A stretch of DNA of 64,000 bases from Megascapheus bottae (GCA_024803745.1 JANJXV010000004.1:52456358-52520357); one strand, 5' to 3'. Numbered from the stretch's first letter, positions 1 to 11,235 are shown. The notes: a model not told the origin generated them from the letters alone. Translations and numbers: made by a program.

Positions 1-600
1 CCCTTCCTCCAACCCCCCCCCACCACAATTCAAGTGGTAAAGACTATCTGTGTTGTTTTGTGACTTTGTTTCATGAAGAAATTTAAAAGCCGGGGTAAAA
101 TTCCCCTCAGCCTATTTTGCAACTGGTTGACTTTTGCTTTATGTGGAGTTTCACTGGAAATCTTTCAAGATGCCTGAGGTAGCAGCTCACTCTGCCAGAG
201 GTGCTGCAACCCAGACAACCACGATGTCTTCCCAAGATCCCAGGAGAGCTCTTGCCAGAAGAATTTGCCTAAGTTCACAAATTCCCACTTGTGCTTCTGT
301 AAATATCAGGAAGAGGTAAACACTGTGAGAGAGAAAAAGGCCTGGAGAGAGTTAAAGCATGTTAATGAGGAAAAATAGACTGGAATTAAGACAAGAGAAG
401 GTTTTTCTTAAATACCAAGGGGCAAAGAAAAACAAAAAAAAAAAAGAGCAAGAGAACCTACTGATAATAAATTCATTGCCTGGGAGTACTGAATGATTTA
501 CAAAAGAAATTATGATCTCAAAACAATTCGAAACTGATTATGGGTAAAATCTTCAGATAATCTTACATGGTTACAACAGCAAGAGGGCGGAGCTCCAATT
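1..600. other. Unannotated non-coding stretch
   Basis: I recognise no gene or repeat here. It opens with a run of nine C and has an A-rich patch near 430-445. The open stretch at 134-319 (61 codons) has no recognisable motif and looks like chance. Confidence 0.5.
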
Positions 601-603
601 TAT

Positions 604-730
604 TTGTATTTTTTGTTATTGTTAAGTAGTTATACCAAAGAGCTGCCACTCAACAAAGCAGTTTATAGACACAATGCATTTGATCAGGGTCATCTCTTTC
701 CCCATACTTCTGTCAATTTTAATTTTGTAG
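604..730 (-). mobile_element. Old LINE-1 3' end fragment
   Basis: This segment resembles 4865-5000 and 3800-3910 in the same orientation, and the reverse complement of 3110-3250 and 32250-32420. Shared landmarks are a T-rich start, a block reading TGCCA followed by a CAAAC/CAAAG-type motif, and TTGATCA. The A-rich tail of each copy points the same way, as expected for the 3' end of an old L1 subfamily. L1 assignment is inferred from the tail and from the copy adjoining L1 DNA at 32.4 kb. Confidence 0.5.
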
Positions 731-961
731 GATTTGTGTTAAATTTTATGACTATATTCTCTTTATTCACATTTATATATTTTATAGTTTAAAAGATTTT
801 TCTGAGATATTCTCTGAAATTCAAAACAGCTGTTCTCTGAAACTAAAAACTAAAATTATTTGTTTAACATTGCTGTGTGCATTAAGAGAAAATTTAACCC
901 ATTTTGTCATCACCATTTGATGTAAGAGAGGATAGTGAATCACTAAGAAGTTAAATAACAA

Positions 962-1200
962 CCCGATGCTGGCAGCTCATGTCTATAATCCTGGCCACTC
1001 AACAGGCTGAGATCCGAGAATCATGGTTCGATGTCAGCCTGAATAAGCAATTCCATGAGACTCTTATCTCCAATTAACCACCAAAAAACTGAAGGTAGCA
1101 CTGTGACTCAAAATGGAAAATGGCTGGCCTTGAGCAAAAAATCAGGCCATCCGTACCCAGGCCCTGCGTTCAAGCCCCACAACCAACAAAGGAAAAAACA
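962..1200 (+). mobile_element. SINE, B1-like head plus Geo-like right half
   Basis: The left part follows a B1/Alu-like pattern: GCTCATGTCTATAATCCTGG, then a GGCTGAGATC block. It continues through CTTATCTCCAATTAACCACC into the right half, which has GTGGCTCA-type and TTGAGC blocks and ends GTTCAAGCCCCACAACC before an A-rich tail. It is diverged, so this is an older copy. This composite SINE recurs at least ten times in the window. Confidence 0.85.
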
Positions 1201-1215
1201 ACGTGTTCAAAGTCA

Positions 1216-1925
1216 CACAGTCATTAGAGTGGAAAGGCTTAACCTGCGAGCGTGGACATAGTAAGAGTCACCTCTTCTGTTTAGCATAACAAATATATGA
1301 TAAAATTAATAACTTCTTATTAGTATAACAAACATATGCTATGAAACAACATATTTATATAACAAATGTCTGATATGAAATAGCACATTTATATTCCTAA
1401 TTCACACTTCAACAGTTGTCAAAAGTGATCAAATGAGGTGCAATGGTGAAACACATCAAGTCTGTGTACATCCTAGCCTTCGGTGTTTGTGCTTGGAGAC
1501 TGGGACAGTGCACTCCTTCCTCCTCACCAATCTTCTCCACAGGCCTAGCCCACCATCAAGCTCGCCTTTCAGCCATCTTTCTTTGTAACAAAATCTATTT
1601 TCAGTTGCAGAAAAATGATTTCATAAACATATTCCAATGAAGGGCAAACACACTGCTGAAGCTGGATGCAGTAAGTGTGGATTAAATGGTGTTTGAATGG
1701 TAAGGCACTGCCTCTCCCGAGTATCTTATTGATTTTCTTGAGCCAAAAGTTCTAAGGCTCAATAATAGATGAGTATAAAACTTTTATGTTGCACGATGTA
1801 CAGCTGAAATAATAACAGAAATAAAAACTTATGTATCATTTACAAGTCCAGTCTCACCTGTCTGTGTTCAAATTAGTTTTCTGCTATTACCAGGTGTGTG
1901 TATATGCATACGTACATGCACACCC
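1216..1925. other. Unannotated non-coding stretch
   Basis: AT-rich and repeat-poor. A related pair of short segments near 1283-1345 repeats ATAACAAA(C/T)ATATG and looks like a small local duplication. No coding signal was recognised; the 65- and 71-codon frames at 1443-1640 and 1831-2046 have no family resemblance, and the second runs into a SINE. Confidence 0.45.
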
Positions 1926-1929
1926 ATGT

Positions 1930-2182
1930 GTACACTGTCACTGGGGCCTGACCTCAGAGCCTAGGCCTTACCTCCTACCTTTTTTTCCACTCGAGGCTGG
2001 TGCTCTACCACTTGAACCACTTGTCCACTTCACCTTTTCTGGTTAATTGGAAGTGATTGTTTCCTAGACGTCTTCTCCACCCCATTCCCCAGCCCCTGGC
2101 TGGTTTCAAATCATAATCCTTAGATTATCAGCCTCCTGAATAGCTGGGATTACAAATATGAGCTACAGGTGTTTGGCTAATT
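1930..2182 (-). mobile_element. SINE, B1-like head plus Geo-like right half (old)
   Basis: Read in reverse complement, the element starts near 2182 with a B1-like head (CTGTAATCC-type block, here TTTGTAATCCCAGCTATTC) and ends near 1930. The plus strand shows the diagnostic reversed blocks GAGGCTGGTGCTCTACCACT and AGCTGGGATTACA. It is strongly diverged. Confidence 0.75.
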
Positions 2183-3100
2183 TTAATTTTTTAAAGGAGG
2201 TACAGAGGTAAAAAAAAAAAAGAGCCTGGTTGAGCTTGCAGAAAATTAAAATAAAAGTCAAAGTATAGTATGAATAGGGATGAAAAGGTAAGAAAGAAGA
2301 CTCTGGGCTTATAGGGTGACAAGAGTAAAGAAAAATAATTCTACAGGTGGAATTTCAACACCATGGCATTCCAGAAAAAGCAGAGAGCCAGCTGAGCAGG
2401 GAACATCTGCCAGTTATTTCCAAATGAAGGAGAATCATTCTTCCAATGAGAAAATAGTGATGAAGGATCATCTTGAGCTGGGAATAAAGATGAATTTTTC
2501 AGTGCCAGCATCAGCCTTATTCTTTTTAAAAATAGTCCCTCAAGATTTAGACATACATCTAGAAAAAGAGAAACAGGAATGCAACTCCTCAGAATTAAGG
2601 CATATGGAAAAAACAATTCCACCAAGCATATGTTTGATTTAAAATACAGAAGTTTTATCAGGTTGAATCATGTAAAGCTGCCATATTTATAATTCAAAGT
2701 AGCCCCATATAGACAATGTCATTTGGTTTAGCTACAGAAGACATTGCCATAAGAATTATGTGGCTGCAAATCACAGTAATACCTGAAAATTGTGAGAGGT
2801 GTTTGGTCCAGGAAGAGATTGTTTCCCCCATGGCCACACAGCTGGTGATGAAAAGGTTTCTGAATGGTGAAGTCTGCTCTCACCAGACTGTGAGCAACAC
2901 TCCCAAAGCACTTGTCCATTTGACAGATAGGTGTGAACACATGCCATAAGCCCAGCACAGCTTTGCTGATGGTCATTTCTTGATGGGACAGAATCACCCA
3001 GTGAGCAATAGCTAGGAGACCCTGAGCATTTATAGTGTGAGCCAGATCACTGCTATCTAAAGGGGAGGAGTTGGGGATAAGAAATAACAAGGAAAGGATT
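2183..3100. other. Unannotated non-coding stretch
   Basis: Two opposed frames, 2316-2642 (+, 108 codons) and 2728-3090 (-, 120 codons), are longer than most here. Neither shows a signal peptide, repeat or family motif I know, and the reverse strands are open too, which suggests base-composition artefacts. A weak MIR-like block (CACACAGCTGGTGATG) lies near 2836-2851, too short to call. Confidence 0.45.
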
Positions 3101-3109
3101 GAATATATA

Positions 3110-3255
3110 ACCTAAAATTGAAGAAAAATGAAGGAAGGGGATGGCAATGTTGGGAGAGGGGATAAGGATCACTAGCACTCTATTCATAAACTCTTCTGTT
3201 GAATGGCAACCCCTTCGTACAACTACTTAAAGATAATACAAATATTCAAAAAGAA
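3110..3255 (+). mobile_element. Old LINE-1 3' end fragment
   Basis: It matches 32250-32420 on the same strand: TATTCATAAACT, then GGCAACCCCTTCGTACAACT and CTTAAAGATAAT, followed by an A-rich tail. The tail runs into a purine-rich tract and then into the large GGAA array, so the L1 tail probably seeded that microsatellite. Confidence 0.6.
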
Positions 3256-3289
3256 AAGTAAATCTACCAATAACAAAAAGGACACCAAA

Positions 3290-3480
3290 GCAAAAGAAAG
3301 AGAGGAGAGAGAAGGAGTGGATAAAGGAGAAAAGAAGGAAAAAAGAAGGGAGGGAGGGAAGGAGGGAGGGAGGGAGGGAGGGAGAGAAGGAAGGAAGGAA
3401 GGAAGGAAGGAAGGAAGGAAGGAAGGAAGGAAGGAAGGAAGGAAGGAAGGAAGGAAGGAAGGAAGGAAGGAAGGAAAAGG
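3290..3480 (+). repeat. GGAA/GAAG purine microsatellite
   Basis: A polypurine tract passes from mixed GA, through (GGGA)n at about 3344-3383, into about 22 essentially perfect AAGG units from 3386 to 3475. The 108-codon (+) and 135-codon (-) frames across it (Gly-Arg-Lys-Glu and Leu-Pro-Ser-Phe repeats) are products of the array, not genes. Confidence 0.97.
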
Positions 3481-3799
3481 AGGAGTTACATCCTCATCAG
3501 GAATTTGTCTCCAGAGTGGGGCATTTTGAGTAGTGAGCCAGTCTGGAAAGAAGTCCCTGCAACCCACTAGGTTCAGGTTACTTTGTTGTTTCAATAAGGT
3601 CTGAACAAAGGAGGACATAGCCCTGCCCAAGACAGTTCCCAGATAGCATCAACATTGTCTAGGTGAGCATTTGAAATGCACCATCCCAGATCCCACCCTA
3701 GACCCACTGAATCAGAAAGTTTGTCAGCAGAGCCACCTAAGATGAGTTCTCCACAAGCTCATGCACAAGAAAACTTGAGGATTGCTGGAGTCAGGATTT

Positions 3800-3912
3800 T
3801 TTTTAAATTTTAATATCTTTAAAAGTAGCTACACACAGAGGTTTCAATTCAGCATACCAGTTTATGAGTACAATGCATCTGGATCATCCCTTCACTTACC
3901 CCAAACCCACTC
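3800..3912 (-). mobile_element. Old LINE-1 3' end fragment
   Basis: A T-rich stretch (the reversed poly-A tail) leads into CAGTTTATGAGTACAATGCA and GGATCATCCCTTCA, matching the family seen at 604-730 and 4865-5000. Confidence 0.6.
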
Positions 3913-4860
3913 ATCTCCTCAATTCTCCAGGTTCCATTTTCACTGATAGCAAAACTAGTAGGAAGTATAATAGCAGGTCATTTAATGTGCATTTAGCAAG
4001 TTTTTGGCCTGGGTTGCAGGCAGTCTGATTGTTGAATACAGCTTTACACAGTACATCCTAATGCATTTCATTCCTACACATTTAGAACAGCAGGCCCATT
4101 CTCCACATCTCTCATTAAAACACTATACCTCCTTCAAAAATTTAAAAGAAAAGAAAGAATGTCTACTCTTTTGGGTGCGTCCCCACCCAAATCAAGCACT
4201 TTTTTCCACTGAAAGCACGGCATCCATCAAAGAGCAAAGGCTATATCTCCACCTAGTGGGCAAATTTTTTCTATTTATTTCTAATGGCCTTTTAGTGGGC
4301 AAAGAGCCTGATAAAAACAATCAGTACAAAAGCCTGGCAAATCAGTACGGAACTAGCAAATGCAAGTGTGAGCAAAGGAGTGGTTATAAACCAGCCAACT
4401 CAGCTTAATTCCTTGAGAGCTAGCATTCTACCCATGAGGCGATTAGATAATGTTCAACATACCATTTTAAAGGAACACAAGAAAGGAGCCAGCTAGCCCC
4501 TCTATAGACCTAGCTAGAAAACCTCATTATCTCGTATCTCTAAGTGCACAGCTTCCTGGATCTACAAAGGCAGAGAATGCTACTGGACTTTTCCACTTCT
4601 TGCTGGTAGGACTAACGAAGGAAAAATCTGCTAGCAAATAGAAAGTGCTAATTCTATTTAACCTAGTTAAACTTCATGGAATCAGGCTCAGCTTTCTCCT
4701 CTGTACAGCCTTCTAAGAAAAGGGGCACAAGAGGCAGTTAATGAAATAATTCAGGAGAAAGTAAAGCAACTAACTTTTGTCTGTTTGGTGATAGATATTT
4801 ATGGAAGTTTTTGGTTTATGAATACAATTAAGGGTTTACTTCCTGACATTTCTCTTTTTT
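3913..4860. other. Unannotated non-coding stretch
   Basis: A 134-codon frame at 4004-4408 (+) is open but has no recognisable domain. The DNA shows no splice-flanked exon pattern or retrogene tail. I treat it as chance. Confidence 0.45.
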
Positions 4861-4862
4861 GA

Positions 4863-5000
4863 ATCTTGTTTTTATTATTGTTTATATAGTTATATGGTGC
4901 TGCCATTTAACCAAACGGTTTTATGAACACACTATAACTTGATCAGTATCACCATTTCAACACTCTCACTTATCCCTACCAACCTAACCCTTCTCTCACT
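4863..5000 (-). mobile_element. Old LINE-1 3' end fragment
   Basis: It aligns by eye with 604-730. Both have TTATTGTT, a TGCCA block, a CAAA(C/G) block, a TTTATG/TTTATAGAC block and TTGATCAG in the same order and spacing. Confidence 0.6.
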
Positions 5001-5790
5001 CTTCTTCATTTTGCAGGATATATTTTGGATTCTTGACTATCTTCTTCTCCTCTTCTGTTCTTCACTCATCTACTAGATTTAATCTAAGTTTAGACCCGAA
5101 CTTTAAAGGAGTGCAACCATTACCCTACACTAATGCAAAAAGAGATGCTCAGAACGGTACGAGGAAAATTTCTACTACCTTTGATTCTATGCTCTGCCCC
5201 CAAGCAAACAACCTCCCTCTCCATCTTCTTTTCTACTCTTCTCCCAACAGCAATGTTTTCCAAGGTGTAGAAAATAGGAACTCTGGAGCAAAGGAAGAGC
5301 ATAAAACAGAGCCTTTCACTCAATTCCAAAGCTTCATCGGCTACTCACAGGGTGAATCTGCACAAGAAGGGCTTCGTCCACTCTATTCCCTCCAGCATTG
5401 ACCAAGGACCTTTAACCCTTTCTTAGAGGAGCAATAGAACCCTTGACCTGTGCTGATGTTGGATTTACCACAAACCCTTCCTGCCTATTGCATATTTAAC
5501 ATACTCTAAGCTGTACAGCAACTTCTGTAACCAGCAGTTAAGCTATTCAAGCATTTCTGAGAAAAATAAAATATCCATTGTAAATTTCTAGTACCATCAG
5601 AGGCAATTCCTTTTCACTGGCTCACGCCACCAACCCAAATAAACAAGATGTCTCTCCAGCTTTCCTAGACAAGACAGAAAAATCTCTTACCCCATATCCT
5701 CTGTTTCACATGTCTCAAAGCTGAGTGTCCTGCCTCTACCACTTCACCATTCTGCTGGGTCCCTCCTGTCTCCAGTGTCTGATTTCTCCC
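5001..5790. other. Unannotated non-coding stretch
   Basis: It contains a 122-codon frame (5033-5401, +) without recognisable motifs. No repeat family identified. Confidence 0.45.
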
Positions 5791-5792
5791 TT

Positions 5793-5900
5793 CAGCAATT
5801 AAGAATGCATTCAGTGTCCCGCCAATATAGGCTCTGAGAATTCAGTGACACACAAGACACAGCCTCTGTTCCCAAGGAGCTTAGATTCCTTATCCCTAGG
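5793..5900 (-). mobile_element. L2 LINE 3' end (ancient)
   Basis: The plus strand carries the reversed L2 3'-end signature, a diverged form of the block that reads ACAAGACA...CTGTTCCCAAGGAGCTTAGATTC. Only about 100 bp is recognisable. Confidence 0.55.
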
Positions 5901-5904
5901 ATTG

Positions 5905-7725
5905 CTCTTATCTGCTCAGCTGCCTGCCTTTATTCTCTTACTCCAAGGATCTAGGATCATTAACGGAGTTCCCAGCCCCAAGCAGCAGTTCCCAAGAGGT
6001 CCTGCATTGGCTGTGCCCTGAATTTCCCCCTGAATTCCAGCACACTTCTAGCTCCCATCTCTGTCCTGGCTATCTCACTGAGCAGGGCTGGGCTGCCATT
6101 GGAGCTGCACTTGGTAACTGTCCTGTGTATTTCCCAGGGCCCCACTGCTCTCCTAGAGATTGCAAAGGCTTCTCCATTTCCATTTCTACACCCAACAATT
6201 AAAGAAAGGGAGGTAGAGGGGGAGAAACCATAATCTCAGTCGCCTGTTTCTATCAGTTGTGGAAAGGCAGGAAACAAAGGAATCATCATTTGCGTTCCTT
6301 GGCCCATACAGGAACTTGCATGTCACATAGCAGCCATAGTAGCAACCTAACATAGCGGAAAGCAGCAGCATTCAGAAACTTTCCATATTCAGGCGGGAGT
6401 CCACCTGAGACTATTCAGAGACCCTAATTTAGAGACCCGCCTCCCCCCTCAAAATAACTGTACAGGATTTTCTGTTATCACTTTATTCAACATCAAAAAA
6501 GGGCCTTTTTTTTTTTTCTTCCAAAATTGCACCTAGGAGACAGGGAAGGAAATTCTCTTCTTCCTTTCCTCCCTTCTGAGATGCACTGGGCTCAAAGGCC
6601 AAACATGTAATACTATAGCAGGTTTCCCCAGAAACAGACCAACCATTTGTATCTTCACTTCTAGGAGAATTAGCAATGCCTGCCGTACTGGTCCAGGCAC
6701 TAGGGGAAGCAAACCTATCTGGTTAAAAGACTAAGTATAAAGGTCATCCTGTCCTCACATTAAAAACAAAAGCTTGGGAGTCAAGACTTCTTTAATTTAG
6801 GCACTGATGGAATGGTCCTCTAAACTCACCAAAAACAAAACAACAACAAAAAAGCAAGAGCTATCTGAAAGCAAACTTGTTATACTAGTCATTAAAAGTG
6901 AGGTAAGGGAAAGGACAAATTATAGTTTCCAGAGAGCCTATGCCAGAGGCGATGACTGATCTTTGACATCCTGAGCGATATTAGCTCTCATCTTGCCCCT
7001 TGGAAGGCTTAGTCCTTCTCCCTATACATTGGGGATAATAGGAATTGCTAGCTTTGCACCTTGCTTTGACAGGGTGCTGGCCCTACTTTAGATCATCTAG
7101 AAAGCTCCTGTGGAAATCCCAGGAAGAAAATTCGATACTGAACCTTTAGAAGAGTTTTGTTGTCTCCTAATAACAGTATTTGTTATGTGGAGAAAGGCAA
7201 AACACACTTAGATAAGTATCAAGAGCTCATTGTTTTTAGGAATAAGCACAGCACTCAGCCAGGGTCTGTATGACCCTGCTGAACACTTGATTCCTACTTG
7301 TTTCTGGGGCCTCATGTTGCTTCTCCGGTAGCTGCTCTGGAGCCCTTCAGCTCAACTAAGATGCTTTGCTACTTCTGGCAAGGCCTTTACATAGCTCTGC
7401 CTATCTGTACTATCTCAGCTCTCCTTCTTCACAGACCCTGACTGTTGACCAAGGATGGGCTCCACCCCCGCTCTTGTGTATTCTTTATGGCCCAGTTTGC
7501 TTTCCCATACTTTTCAGACTACAAAGCCAACGACTAGCAGGATAATTGGTTGATTTATGCCTGTCTCCTCCCACCTTACTAGCAGAAGGAAATGCTTACA
7601 GAGAACACCAATTATTATTTGTAAGATGAAGGAGAGGAGAGACAACAGAGTTGTAAAGCACATTTGAAAGAAATTCCCTTTAGGTCAGAGCTTCTGAGAG
7701 AAGTACACTTACAGAGGATGGAGAA
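5905..7725. other. Unannotated non-coding stretch
   Basis: 1.8 kb with somewhat higher GC than the rest and no recognised interspersed repeat. Short frames at 5960-6145 (-) and 6186-6371 (-) have no family resemblance. Ancient repeats too diverged to see by eye may be present. Confidence 0.4.
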
Positions 7726-7726
7726 T

Positions 7727-7840
7727 GCTGGAGTCAGAGTCTCAGATTCTCATCTCAGCTCTGCACACTGTTCGACTTTAGAAAATTAAACTTTCACAGA
7801 CTGCTGCTCTGTAGCAAAATCAAAAGAATAATTAGTACTT
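7727..7840 (+). mobile_element. MIR SINE (ancient)
   Basis: GGAGTCAGAGTCTCAGATTC, then CAGCTCTGCACACTG, GACTTTAG and a TTAAACTTTC block follow the order of the MIR core region. It is diverged and the 3' part is lost. Confidence 0.65.
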
Positions 7841-7861
7841 TGGAACATCCAATCTCCTCCA

Positions 7862-7876
7862 GTGTGTGTGTGTGCG

Positions 7877-7921
<45 letters not shown>
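7862..7921 (+). repeat. (TG)n microsatellite
   Basis: About 30 TG units with two early C interruptions (GCGTG). First of three CA/TG arrays within 930 bp. Confidence 0.98.
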
Positions 7922-7924
<3 letters not shown>

Positions 7925-8364
7925 AAATGCTTTCTCTTGGTTTATCAAGCTATCAACTAAGTAGTAGTCTAGTGCTGAACAAAACAAATATCTCTTGCTA
8001 TCCCTGGAAATGTCTATGTGCATGGATTAGAGTTGTGGAATTACAGCCCACTCTTGTGGAAGAAAGGTAGACAAATATGACATGATTCCTCCACTGGCCA
8101 TTCAATTATCTATGTAAAACTGAAAGCCATTGACTGGGGACATTTAAACTGCTTTGACATATAACCATTATTTTCTTGCTAAGAAACAACCTTCAAGGGT
8201 GAGGATCGGGGATTATATTGTAAAAATTACCTTGGAGTTGTCTCAGCTGCCTTTATTTTCTGGATACTCCATTTCACCCCAAATCTAAGTAATTGGGATC
8301 ATGTAGGTCATAAGTCAACAAGAAAATATTCACAGATAAGGGCTTGTGAGTGTATGGGTGTATT

Positions 8365-8367
<3 letters not shown>
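7922..8367. other. Unannotated non-coding spacer
   Basis: Unique-looking sequence between two dinucleotide arrays. No repeat or coding signal recognised. Confidence 0.5.

Positions 8368-8412
<45 letters not shown>
8368..8412 (+). repeat. (AC)n microsatellite
   Basis: A perfect AC run of about 22 units, opposite in strand sense to its neighbours at 7862 and 8744. Confidence 0.98.
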
Positions 8413-8414
<2 letters not shown>

Positions 8415-8743
8415 ATTGCACCTTATTGTGCCATTACAACTTATGCTTGAAAACACTTAATCTTTTGAGAGGCTCACTCAACATTATCATAATCAGAATG
8501 AACCACATTCTGATATTGCAATCACTCCAATTTAGGATTTCTTCCTAAGTTTTAATTCTCAAGTGTCTTTGTAAATAGTCAAATCTACCACCAAACACAC
8601 ATTTTATGAAGCTCAGCATTATTATATTTCCTAATTGGCTGTTTCCTATATAATCTGAGGTAAGAGATCAGCTCCACGAAGCTGAATGCCCTTCTCACAA
8701 TATTGCTTATTTTTCCTGTGCTTATAAGCCATAAGTGTAGTGG

Positions 8744-8782
8744 TGTATGTGTGTGTGTGTGTGTCTGTGTGTGTGTGTGTGT
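8744..8782 (+). repeat. (TG)n microsatellite
   Basis: About 19 TG units with one TCTG interruption near 8763. Confidence 0.97.
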
Positions 8783-8789
8783 ATGCACA

Positions 8790-10625
8790 GGCACATACGA
8801 GTGTACATGTAGAATGATAGTGACAGGCCACATGATTATATAAACTAGAAAAACAGGAGATAGGACTAAGTTTGTCTCTGGATGCTCAGTTCAGTTGTTT
8901 TAAATCAGCTGTCAATGAGAAAATGACACCATCTCTTCTTCATCAAGGCTACAAGGAGGAAATTGATTTCATGATTGTTCTGTATGATGTAGGGTCTCAG
9001 ATATCCACGGTCAATAAATTCCGTGAGCCCCACCACATGGGTATACATCTTTCCAGCTACCCACATTCCTTTAGACATAAGGGCAGGAGCAAAGATGGGG
9101 CACACATTTGCTCATCGAAATTTTCCTGGATTCACATTTGCTTTGTACTCATTTGTCTTCTTTAGTGAATGATTCTGCATGATATTACTGCAAAATAATA
9201 CTTGTTTTGGTTTGTTTCTATTTATCTCTCATTGATTTTTAAATGATTTTACTTACATTTAATCTCCGAGTTCATGAGATAATTTATTACCTGAGATCTG
9301 CAGAGTGACTCCACTTGCTATTATTATAACCATGTCATTCTTCCAAAGCTTTACTCTGGAATATTATGACAAAATAGCAAGCGCATAATTCTAACACACA
9401 TAAAAATTATTACCATGCAGCTGTGCGAGTATTTCTTTCCTGTGCTGAGGGCCACAATCAATTCTATTTGTGCACCGTACACAAAGAGAGCAATAATTTA
9501 ACACTTAAAAAAGTCTGTTTCCCACTCCTTGGATCCTATTGAGGGGGTAGTGAAAGTCCTCTAACACTCAAGCTGTATGTCGAGTATCTGCTACAGTCCT
9601 TCTGCAAAAAAAAATAAAATAAAGTAAACCTTGAACAAAAGAATTAAGAAGCTGCTTAAGCAACCATTTGCTACAACCCAGATTGAGGGATTTGAAATAT
9701 GTACAAATATTTTTTAAATAACACCCCAAAGGGGAAAGTCATACTAATAAGCGAGATCTGCTGCAGCCCTTTCTGCTTCCCTGACATCCTGGGAGCACAC
9801 ATAAGTAAACAGAAACAGATTCCAACATTTTTCTTCTTCCCTAAGGTATCCGAAAGAAATGCTCTGATTTTAACTGCTGCAAATCTGGGGCAGAGCCTTT
9901 TCTAATAAGATACCATAATCTTCACAGCACAATGCTCTCTATGTTAGATCAATCCCTTGACTCATAATTCCCCGGCAGTGAGTGTGCCAGGGTGAAATTC
10001 TGAGTCTCAGATAACAGGAAGGCTGTGGTTTATGCCCTGATTGATAACATAGTCAATGGAGTCAACCTGTCCCAGAGAAAGGATCCAAAAAGCTTTGCAT
10101 AGTGTTTACGATACTGATAACCCTCCTGGCTGACATCTATAGAGGAAAAACCTTTGATGAATGTAACAGGCTATAAGATCTTGTGCACCCAGATAGCTCT
10201 GGCAAATTTCTCGTCTATCATTCTTTAGACAATTATAGCACTGGAGTCATTCTATTTGATCGCAAATGCTTAACTGATTTTTATAGCAATATGTTTTGCA
10301 AAGAGCATTTGATAAATATAATGAAATCATTTTATGCGAGATCCCAGGGGATGAGCCAGGGAAATGTTGTTAGAAGACAGTATTTCTTTGTTAGATATCA
10401 TATTAGACTCTGTACTCTGACTGGAATTTGAGTCTAATTGGAATGTTTAAGAAGCTCCTACACCAATCAAAACCTTGTCTTGTGTATTATTTAATGTGTG
10501 GCCAATGTCCCAACAGTATTTGTACTTTGGGGGCTTATTAGCAGTTAAGAATCCCAAACCGAAGCCTGATCCTCAAGCCTGCTAAAGCAAAATCTAAGGC
10601 AAGGTCGATAAGACCCACAGGCCAG
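8790..10625. other. Unannotated non-coding stretch with possible conserved block
   Basis: No interspersed repeat is recognised over 1.8 kb. The part from about 9920 to 10520 lacks any repeat or low-complexity signature and is evenly mixed in composition, so it is a candidate conserved non-coding element, but conservation cannot be judged from one sequence. Frames at 8872-9165 (+, 97 codons) and 10183-10431 (+, 82 codons) match nothing I know. Confidence 0.4.
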
Positions 10626-10629
10626 TATT

Positions 10630-10727
10630 TCTTTTATACTTATTTACTTTATTGTCAAGGTGATGTACAGAGGGGTTACAGTTGCATATTTAAGGTAATG
10701 AGTACATTTCTCATCATACATTGCATG
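10630..10727 (-). mobile_element. LINE-1 3' UTR fragment
   Basis: The reversed L1 3' terminus reads ATTGTCAAGGTGATGTACAG, AGGGGTTACAG, then AATGAGTACATTTCTCA, matching the ends at 13070, 14240 and 50573. Only about 100 bp is kept. Confidence 0.8.
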
Positions 10728-11045
10728 TGTTTCTGTGCACAAGGGAATTTGAGAAATATGCTTCTATTCCATCTGAGGGCAAGCTGCGCCATGGGACCAA
10801 TGGCATAAGTAACAGCATTGGAGGAAATATGAGCACAGGTGACCTAGTTCTTCTACATCCATTTCTTCTAACATATTTTCAGGGCCTTTCTCCATGGACT
10901 AGAAGACAGACTGGACCTTTAGTGACTCAATCGGATCTTTTTTTTTGTAAACCAGCAAGCACACATGGATAGAATGTCTGGGAAGACAGGTACAAAGGAG
11001 AAGTATGCCAGAGTAGCAAAAATACAGAGATCCCCTCTCAACAGA
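10728..11045. other. Unannotated non-coding stretch
   Basis: No recognised element. The 83-codon frame starting at 10721 overlaps the L1 remnant and is not a gene. Confidence 0.45.
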
Positions 11046-11046
11046 G

Positions 11047-11235
11047 AAAACTGGGCATGGTAACTTGTGCCTGTTTCCCATACCATGGAAGGAAGGATAA
11101 ACAGGAACATTGTGGTCCAGGCTGACTCAAGCATAAACCTGAGACTTGATCTCAAAAATAACTAGAGCAAACAAGGTTATAAATATGGCTCCAGTGGTAG
11201 CAAAACTGCCTAGCAAGCAAGCATAAACACTTCAA
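11047..11235 (+). mobile_element. Older SINE, B1 head plus ID-like tail
   Basis: CTGGGCATGGTAACTTGTGC is a B1-like head. It is followed by an AGGCTGACTCAAGCATAAAC block, TGATCTCAAAAATAACTAGA, and an ID-like unit (CTCCAGTGGTAGCAAAACTG, CCTAGCAAGCAAGC, TTCAAACCCTAAT). This is the arrangement of the B1-dID type of older rodent SINE. It lacks the CTTATCTCCAATTAACC linker of the younger SINE. Confidence 0.75.

Noticed and set aside
2728..3090. 120-codon minus frame as a coding exon
   Set aside because: No recognisable domain or splice framing, and the opposite strand is also open over 77 codons. Length is within chance expectation for 64 kb.
3203..3630. Long open frames on both strands (Gly/Arg/Lys-rich and Leu/Pro/Ser-rich proteins)
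   Set aside because: They are translations of the GGAA/GGGA microsatellite. A 4-bp repeat without stops is open in every frame.
4004..4408. 134-codon plus frame as a small gene
   Set aside because: No family match, signal peptide or retrogene features. No independent support.
7832..8833. Frames with Thr-His or Val-Cys repeats
   Set aside because: Products of CA/TG dinucleotide arrays.
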